From assembly GCA_047517625.1 (NCBI GenBank), contig JAKZSO010000063.1, forward strand, positions 1 through 6,290: a stretch of 6,290 nucleotides of DNA, in the 5' to 3' direction. The position numbers were made by a program, and so were the translations under genes. Of this stretch, positions 1 through 4,190 are shown in pieces (position 1 is the stretch's first letter; each line of letters starts with the position of its first letter). This DNA comes from JABHVE01 sp047517625 (lineage in GTDB: Bacteria; Pseudomonadota; Alphaproteobacteria; UBA2966; CAIVPW01). Under the pieces are notes generated by a model. The model saw only the letters and a list, made by a program, of their open reading frames with translations, was not told where the DNA came from and did not search any database.

Positions 1-931
1 GCTCCAGGGTCGTGCCCGCCGCCAATTGCCGGATGGGAGCGACGCTTTTGTTGAACAAAGATCGCATCGGGGCCAAATCCGCCGCCATCCCATCGTTGTC
101 CACCGGGTTGGCATCCATCACCGCCACCGCATCCCGGGCACCCCGCAGCAAGGCGATCTGGTCTGGGGTCAAAGACACCGGCACATCGGGGCCAAACATG
201 GATTTATCTAACGCGATGTGGACTTCGACCATGTCCGCCCGCCGGGCGATCGCCGCCAACGCCGGATACACGGTGCCGGAATGATCGGACAGGCCCACCG
301 GACAACCCAAACGGTCAGCCAATTCATCCATGACATTCAGGCCAACGTCTTCCAGGGCCGACGGGTAACGGCTGGTGCATTGGAACACGCCCAACGCCGC
401 GCCAGCGTCGCGCACTAACCCGGCAGCGATGTCAACTTCGGTGAACGTGGTCATTCCGGTGCTGAGCAACACCGGAGCCGCGGTGGCGGCGGCAGTTTCG
501 GCGATAAACCCCAGCATTTGATTTGAGGCCAATTCGCCGGACCCAACCTTCCACGCCAACAACCCCAGCGATTTCAAAATCTCCACGGCCTCGATTGAAA
601 ACGCCGAGGACAGGAACACCAGGTCTTTGTGGGCCGCATGGGCAGCCAAGCTCGCCCATTGCTCGGCCGTGAATTCCATGCGCCTCCAATAATCGAAGCG
701 GGTATCGTCCTGGGTGCTGAAGGCCGTGCGGAATGCTTCGTCCAGCGTCGATTCGGCGGCGGCAATATGGGTTTGGAATTTCACGGCGTCGGCGCCCGCG
801 GCAGCCGCCCCGTCAATGAAGGCGTGGGCAAGACCCAAGGATCCGTCGTGGGATTGGGCGACTTCGGCGATCAAGAACGTGGGGTTCCCCGCCCCCACAA
901 CATGGCCGCCGATTTGTATTTGGTCCGTCAT
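1..931 (-). CDS. neuB: NeuB-family nonulosonic (sialic-type) acid synthase, C-terminus cut by window edge
   Basis: The family condenses phosphoenolpyruvate with an N-acylated amino sugar to give a nine-carbon 2-keto acid (neuraminic, legionaminic or pseudaminic type) in the cytoplasm. The 310 visible residues form the TIM-barrel domain. Landmarks are IAEVAQSHDGS (21-31), AGADAVKFQTH (45-55), SSAFS (108-112), KVGSGE (128-133), LSTGM (156-160), CTSRYPS (185-191), GLSDHSG (213-219) and HIALDKSMFGPD (238-249). The family's two metal-binding histidines fit H217 and H238. The last residues (SVAPIRQLAAGTTLE) look like the start of the C-terminal SAF/antifreeze-like domain, so only some tens of residues should be missing. 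The ATG start overlaps the stop of the ABC gene as ATGA and has GAGG (942-939) 7 bases upstream, so translation is probably coupled. Oddity: the usual acidic-basic-His motif (EKH/ERH) reads EVH here. The family call is firm; the exact sugar substrate cannot be read from the sequence, and the symbol is meant at family level. Confidence 0.93.
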   Translation of the reverse strand, partial: MTDQIQIGGHVVGAGNPTFLIAEVAQSHDGSLGLAHAFIDGAAAAGADAVKFQTHIAAAESTLDEAFRTAFSTQDDTRFDYWRRMEFTAEQWASLAAHAAHKDLVFLSSAFSIEAVEILKSLGLLAWKVGSGELASNQMLGFIAETAAATAAPVLLSTGMTTFTEVDIAAGLVRDAGAALGVFQCTSRYPSALEDVGLNVMDELADRLGCPVGLSDHSGTVYPALAAIARRADMVEVHIALDKSMFGPDVPVSLTPDQIALLRGARDAVAVMDANPVDNDGMAADLAPMRSLFNKSVAPIRQLAAGTTLE

Positions 932-2670
932 TCAGCCGCCTCGGTGCGCGAAACCCGGTGGGCGCCATCGCTTTCCAGCCGGTAAATCACATCCGCCTGT
1001 TCCAGAAGCGATGATCCGTGGGCGATCAAGATCACCGTGGCATCGCCGGACAGTTTGCGGATGGCGGCCCGAACCGAAGCCTCTGATTCCGGATCCAGGG
1101 AGTTTGTAGCCTCGTCGAACACGTAAACGCTGGGGCGGCGCAGGGCGACCCGGGCGATCGCAATCCGCTGGCGCTGGCCACCCGATAAATTTTCGCCACG
1201 ATCGCCGATCTGGGTGTCGTAGCCGTCCGCCATGGCGTCTATGAAACTGTCGGCATTGGCGATCTTTGCAGCGGCGAGAATTTCCGCATCCGTGGCCCCG
1301 GGAGCGCCAAACCGGATGTTGTCACGGACGGTGGCGTTGAAGATCATCGGCGACTGGGTCACGTAACCGATGCCCTGGCGCAGCGAAGCCAGCGAAAATT
1401 CCGCCCAGCTCTGATCGCCGGCGAAAATGGCGCCTGTAGTGGGAGAAATAAACCCCAGCAGCATGTCGGCGAACGTCGACTTGCCGACCCCCGATGCACC
1501 GGCGATGGCCGTGGTCTTGCCCCTGGCAACGAACAGATTGATGCCGGACAAGATCGGCGACCCCGGTTCATAGGCGAAACCCACGTCACGGAATTCAATA
1601 TCGCCGGCTAGACCGGTGAACGCGCCGCCGGTCTCTGTGTCCTCGCGATCCGGGCCATTGTGGGCGAGGTCGTTGACTAACGCGACGGCGGGCAACATCG
1701 CAACGATTTTCATGCGTTGAGAAATGATGTTGTTGACGTTGGTCAGAAGGCGCTGGCCCACTAACAGGAACAGCCCCAGCTGGCCGGCGTAGGCCTTCGG
1801 CTCCAAACCCAGCCCCCGAATCAAAACAAGTAAGCCAACCCCAAACATCACGATCACCATGAACTCGGTGGCCTGCACCGGTATTTCCTTGGCCACCCGG
1901 AATTTTGTTTCGGCCCGCGTGTGCAATCCCAGACGCTGTGCCAACTCCGTTCGCTTGCGGCCGTGCGCGCCGAACAGTTTGACTTCGGTGATGGCGGCCA
2001 GGGACTCCGCGGAAATCGCGGTGATCTGCTGGAACATTTTTTGCCGAAGCTTTCCGAACTTTAGCGAAAACCGAAACGTGCGCTTGCGGATCGCGGTGAA
2101 CACCACGGCGCCGGTGATTGCCACCAGAATTGTCGCCTGCCAACTAATCAGCAGAAGCAGCCCGGTCAGAACCAGGACCAGGATCGAGCGGTTCAAGAAA
2201 TCGAAAAGTAAAGCGACCCCCCGGGACGCGCGATAGGATTCTTGGGCGACGTTGTGGACCATGGCCCCCAATTTTTGCCCGGCTAGCGCGGAACGCCGGG
2301 CTGACAGATAATGTCCGAACAAAGCCGAAGCCCAGTCGTCGCGCAGGCGCAGGGCGAAATAGTCGGTTAAACCCCGGGCGGCGACTGCCAGCGTCGCCTT
2401 GGCCAAAAACGCAGCCGCCAACAACGCCAGCAAGAATTCCAGGCGATAGGCGCCTGGCAGCGTATTTTCGATGCGGTCAGAAATTTCGGTCAGCAGTCCT
2501 GGCTCGGTGGCTAGACCCAAGATGCCCGACAAAATCGGCAGCACCAAGAACAGGCCAAAACTTTCAGCCAGAGCGGCAACGAACGTCGCCGTGAACATCA
2601 CCGCGGCCAATCGACGGCGCTTCCCGATCAGGCGAGCGATCAGTGCAAATCTTTGGCGCCAGGAATTCAT
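928..2670 (-). CDS. ABC exporter half-transporter, fused membrane and ATPase domains (MsbA/PglK-like)
   Basis: This 580-residue inner-membrane protein should work as a homodimer. Hydrophobic stretches near 23-50, 77-97, 160-193 (two close together), 268-286 and 294-308 fit the six-helix type I exporter fold. The ATPase domain follows from about 357. It has Walker A GASGVGKST (391-399), the Q-loop glutamine at 439 (YVTQS), an X-loop and signature IGDRGENLSGGQ (488-499), Walker B VYVFDE (515-520), D-loop SLD (524-526) and the switch histidine H551. All catalytic residues are present. H551 is followed by Gly, where exporters usually have Arg (LIAHG instead of IAHR). An AGGA (2684-2681) lies 10 bases before the ATG. 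The gene overlaps the NeuB gene by four bases. Lying between an RfaH-like gene and a NeuB gene, a lipid-linked glycan or other envelope precursor is the likely cargo, but this is inference. Lipid or peptide export cannot be excluded. Confidence 0.95.
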   Translation of the reverse strand: MNSWRQRFALIARLIGKRRRLAAVMFTATFVAALAESFGLFLVLPILSGILGLATEPGLLTEISDRIENTLPGAYRLEFLLALLAAAFLAKATLAVAARGLTDYFALRLRDDWASALFGHYLSARRSALAGQKLGAMVHNVAQESYRASRGVALLFDFLNRSILVLVLTGLLLLISWQATILVAITGAVVFTAIRKRTFRFSLKFGKLRQKMFQQITAISAESLAAITEVKLFGAHGRKRTELAQRLGLHTRAETKFRVAKEIPVQATEFMVIVMFGVGLLVLIRGLGLEPKAYAGQLGLFLLVGQRLLTNVNNIISQRMKIVAMLPAVALVNDLAHNGPDREDTETGGAFTGLAGDIEFRDVGFAYEPGSPILSGINLFVARGKTTAIAGASGVGKSTFADMLLGFISPTTGAIFAGDQSWAEFSLASLRQGIGYVTQSPMIFNATVRDNIRFGAPGATDAEILAAAKIANADSFIDAMADGYDTQIGDRGENLSGGQRQRIAIARVALRRPSVYVFDEATNSLDPESEASVRAAIRKLSGDATVILIAHGSSLLEQADVIYRLESDGAHRVSRTEAAE

Positions 2671-2786
2671 GGATGGCTTTTCCTAATGCGAGCCCGGACG
2701 AAGGTGTTCCATTGTGAATTCGCCATCGCTGCCGCAAGCCGGGTGCGAGCGCCCCCCTGCCAAATCAACACCTGCCGGGTACCGCA
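2671..2786 (-). other. Gap between antiterminator and ABC exporter genes; long-range inverted repeat, no clear terminator
   Basis: This is the only spacer inside the minus-strand operon. It contains a perfect 7-base inverted repeat, AGGTGTT (2702-2708) and AACACCT (2767-2773), enclosing 58 bases. There is no stem followed by a T-run that would mark an intrinsic terminator, and no convincing promoter. The spacer therefore probably stays within one transcript. A GCGGTA (2785-2780, minus strand) just after the antiterminator stop is part of the RfaH ops consensus, but it is too short to count as a site. Confidence 0.35.
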
Positions 2787-3302
2787 TCAGTCCGCTAGGC
2801 TGAGAACGCTGGCGTGAACTTTGACCTGGACCTGGCGGCCTACCAGGTTGAGCAAAATGAACACCCGCTGATCCGCCGTGCGGGCGTGGAAAATTCCCAC
2901 CGAGTCAGCCATGGCGCCTTCGGCAATGCGCACCTTGTCGCCGGGTTGATAGCGCGACGCGGCACCCTGGCCGCGATCGATATCGACCATGCCGTCTTCG
3001 CCTTCATGGGCGCGGATTTCGGCGATGATAGCGGCGGGCACAGAGGCGGCTTGACCGCCAAACGAGATCAGGTTCGAAACCCCCGGCGCATAGGTGATGG
3101 CGCGGGAAACCCCGGCCTCCAAATCCGCCGACACAAACAGGTATCTCGGGAAAAGCGGTGCGGCCACGTAGTCCGTCCGGCGGGCGTGACGCCGGCGCTT
3201 TTGGTACTGGGGCAGGTACACCTCCAGGCCGCGTTCCCACAAGTTTGTTCGCGCCCACACCTCGGCACCGGGCTTGGTATATGCGCAATACCAGCTAATC
3301 AC
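2787..3302 (-). CDS. RfaH-like transcription antiterminator (NusG paralogue)
   Basis: The product of 171 residues is close in length to E. coli RfaH (162). The family binds elongating RNA polymerase and suppresses pausing and termination in long envelope or polysaccharide operons. The N-terminal NGN domain (about 1-100) has SWYCAYTK (3-10), APLFPRYLFV (48-57) and GVSNLISFG (74-82). A KOW/SH3-like C-terminal domain (about 118-171) has YQPGDKVRIAEGAMADSVG (118-136) and FILLNLVGRQVQVKV (148-162). From memory of E. coli RfaH, the same blocks (SWY, PLFPnYLFV, PGDKVxIxEGA, LLNL) line up in order. The GTG at 3302 is preferred because the family begins with this SWY segment, the GTG overlaps the upstream stop as GTGA, and AAAGG (3314-3310) lies 7 bases before it. 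An in-frame ATG at 3389 would add 29 residues unlike the family, inside the upstream gene. It is a specialised paralogue, not housekeeping NusG, judging by the operon context. Confidence 0.93.
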   Translation of the reverse strand: MISWYCAYTKPGAEVWARTNLWERGLEVYLPQYQKRRRHARRTDYVAAPLFPRYLFVSADLEAGVSRAITYAPGVSNLISFGGQAASVPAAIIAEIRAHEGEDGMVDIDRGQGAASRYQPGDKVRIAEGAMADSVGIFHARTADQRVFILLNLVGRQVQVKVHASVLSLAD

Positions 3303-3979
3303 GACGCGGCCTTTGCGGAAGCACCCGAATCCGCCGAAACGTGCAACAGCTCCGGTACCAAAACGCGGTCTGAAGCAATTTGCTGGCACAGTAATTCAAA
3401 GCTTTTTTGCGGGCGCAGAGAATCAGTCAACAGCGCGCCGTCGATGTCGGGAAGTCCCGCCAAATTTCGCGCCACCACCAAGTCCAAAAACAGATCAATC
3501 TTGGCGTTGTCATCGGCAATGCCCACGACCTCTATCCGGTGGCGCATGGCGCAGAGGACGGCGATCTCGGCCAGGTCACCCACCCCGTAAAGGGCGACCT
3601 TGCGCCAACCGGCGTCGGCGCCGGCGGCCAACAAGGCATCGCATTGGCCGCGGGCGCGCCGGTAAAAACTGAACGACCCGGACAAATACCGCGCCGTGAG
3701 TTTGGTTTTCTCGGCGAACCCCTTCGGCGTCAAATAATAAGCGTAGCGGTTGGCCGGAGCCGCCCGGACTTTGACCAGGCCTTTGCGCACGCACCGTTTC
3801 AGATAGGCGTTGGTGAGCCCCAACGCGATACCAAGTTCCGCCGCAAGCGAGCGTTGGGATACCGAGCTGTTTTGGTGAACCGCGTCGAGCAAGCCCAGGG
3901 TGATGGCGCTGTCGCCATCCACCTCGTCGGCCTCAACCGGCCGGGCGGTCTCGTTTTGGCTGATTTCCTGTCTTGCCAC
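3299..3979 (-). CDS. Winged-helix regulator (EPS-associated MarR type) fused to a Rossmann-like domain
   Basis: The product has 226 residues. A MarR-like winged helix occupies about 25-95. It has a helix-turn-helix over SQRSLAAELGIALG (41-54) and TNAYLKRCVRKGLVKV (56-71), then a wing ending in YYLTPKGFAEK (81-91). This resembles the EPS-associated MarR-type regulators that often sit beside NusG/RfaH genes in polysaccharide loci. A linker (about 92-125) leads to a Rossmann-like fold: beta strand plus glycine loop VALYGVGDLAE (128-138), then a second strand with acidic end EVVGIADDN (150-158). This part recalls PglD N-terminal or CoA-binding domains. The start is GTG. It is the first possible one, because an in-frame TAG lies 33 bases (11 codons) upstream, and it has GAGGAG (3995-3990) 10 bases before it. 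As first gene of the operon, under two palindromes, it is probably autoregulated. The ligand is unknown; the DNA-binding call is firm, the nucleotide-binding role is inferred. Confidence 0.82.
   Translation of the reverse strand: MARQEISQNETARPVEADEVDGDSAITLGLLDAVHQNSSVSQRSLAAELGIALGLTNAYLKRCVRKGLVKVRAAPANRYAYYLTPKGFAEKTKLTARYLSGSFSFYRRARGQCDALLAAGADAGWRKVALYGVGDLAEIAVLCAMRHRIEVVGIADDNAKIDLFLDLVVARNLAGLPDIDGALLTDSLRPQKSFELLCQQIASDRVLVPELLHVSADSGASAKAAS
3310..3314 (-). promoter_or_regulatory. Ribosome binding site that fixes the GTG start of the RfaH-like gene
   Basis: AAAGG on the minus strand lies 7 bases upstream of GTG 3302-3300 and inside the last codons of the regulator gene. Together with the GTGA overlap (start 3302-3300, stop 3301-3299) it supports the short form of the antiterminator and coupled translation. 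Confidence 0.55.
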
Positions 3980-4045
3980 GGACCCGAAGCTCCTCGGTCG
4001 CCGGCCTCCCTAGGCACTGGGTTTCGGCCAGTTTTCGTGTTCGCG
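3980..4045 (-). other. Predicted 5' leader of the glycan operon mRNA
   Basis: This is the region between the predicted transcription start (about 4045) and the GTG of the regulator. It can form a perfect 5-bp hairpin, ACTGG/CCAGT with a 7-base loop (4032-4016). A competing pairing joins CTGGCC (4031-4026) to GGCCGG (4006-4001). The GAGGAG ribosome site lies within a weak stem (3998-3982). These are short helices in a GC-rich leader, so a regulatory role is only possible. No known riboswitch is recognised. Confidence 0.25.
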
Positions 4046-4055
4046 GTGTGAACAC
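4037..4055. promoter_or_regulatory. Operator-like palindrome 1 (GTGTTC-N7-GAACAC)
   Basis: This perfect inverted repeat has 6-base arms around 7 central bases. It overlaps the predicted -10 box of the minus-strand promoter and extends over the likely transcription start, a typical place for a repressor. Its core GTTC-N7-GAAC (4039-4053) is shared with palindrome 2, and the two centres are 23 bases apart, about two helical turns. The likely binder is the winged-helix regulator encoded immediately downstream (inference). Confidence 0.65.
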
Positions 4056-4081
4056 TAACCCGTTCATGGGATGAACGTCAA
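4052..4081 (-). promoter_or_regulatory. Predicted sigma70-type promoter of the glycan operon
   Basis: On the minus strand, TTGACG (4081-4076, five of six -35 consensus bases) is followed after 18 bases by TAGTGT (4057-4052, a weak -10). The spacing is acceptable, and both boxes are covered by the twin palindromes. The weak -10 leaves some doubt, but position and operator overlap support the call. Confidence 0.5.
4061..4077. promoter_or_regulatory. Operator-like palindrome 2 (CGTTCAT-CCC/GGG-ATGAACG)
   Basis: This perfect inverted repeat has 7-base arms around 3 bases. It occupies the spacer of the predicted minus-strand promoter and touches its -35 box. It shares the GTTC-N7-GAAC core (4062-4076) with palindrome 1. 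A dimeric winged-helix protein bound here would block RNA polymerase. Confidence 0.65.
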
Positions 4082-4117
4082 CCGTCGCGGCCGCCCGGGC
4101 GCACCGAACCCGGAACT

Positions 4118-4145
4118 TTGACAAAGGGGCGGTAATTCGCACCAT
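4118..4145 (+). promoter_or_regulatory. Possible promoter of the Sel1/protease gene
   Basis: TTGACA (4118-4123) is a perfect -35 hexamer on the plus strand, 68 bases before the ATG at 4191. The best -10 at normal spacing is only CACCAT (4140-4145, three of six matches, 16-base spacer). It is the only candidate seen, and the -10 is poor. The twin palindromes lie about 40 bases upstream of this -35, so shared control with the divergent operon is possible. Confidence 0.3.
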
Positions 4146-4190
4146 CCTGGCGTACCATTGGCGGCAACTCCGCACGGGGACGGACAACAT

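Noticed and set aside
629..1109. Plus-strand frames near the left end (for example 629-985 and 714-1109)
   Set aside because: They are antisense to the NeuB and ABC genes, low in complexity and without family resemblance.
2706..2719. GTTC-N6-GAAT, resembling the twin operators, upstream of the ABC gene
   Set aside because: The spacing is 6 instead of 7 and one arm is mismatched; too degenerate to call a third site.
2749..2762. Short GC-rich stem in the operon gap as a possible terminator
   Set aside because: On the transcribed minus strand the stem has a C-A mismatch and no T-run follows it.
3300..3389. N-terminally extended form of the RfaH-like protein from an ATG at 3389
   Set aside because: The extra 29 residues overlap the regulator's coding end and do not resemble the family; GTG 3302 has a ribosome site and matches the family N-terminus.
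2814..4051. Long plus-strand open frames (258 residues at 2814-3590 and 214 residues at 3407-4051)
   Set aside because: They lie antisense to the RfaH-like and regulator genes, whose translations match known families. The antisense products show no domain and arise from high GC and codon bias.
4128..4134. GGCGGTA on the plus strand, matching the first seven bases of the RfaH ops consensus
   Set aside because: The match stops after seven bases, about one such 7-mer is expected by chance in a window this size, and it lies inside the predicted promoter spacer, so it would probably not be transcribed.
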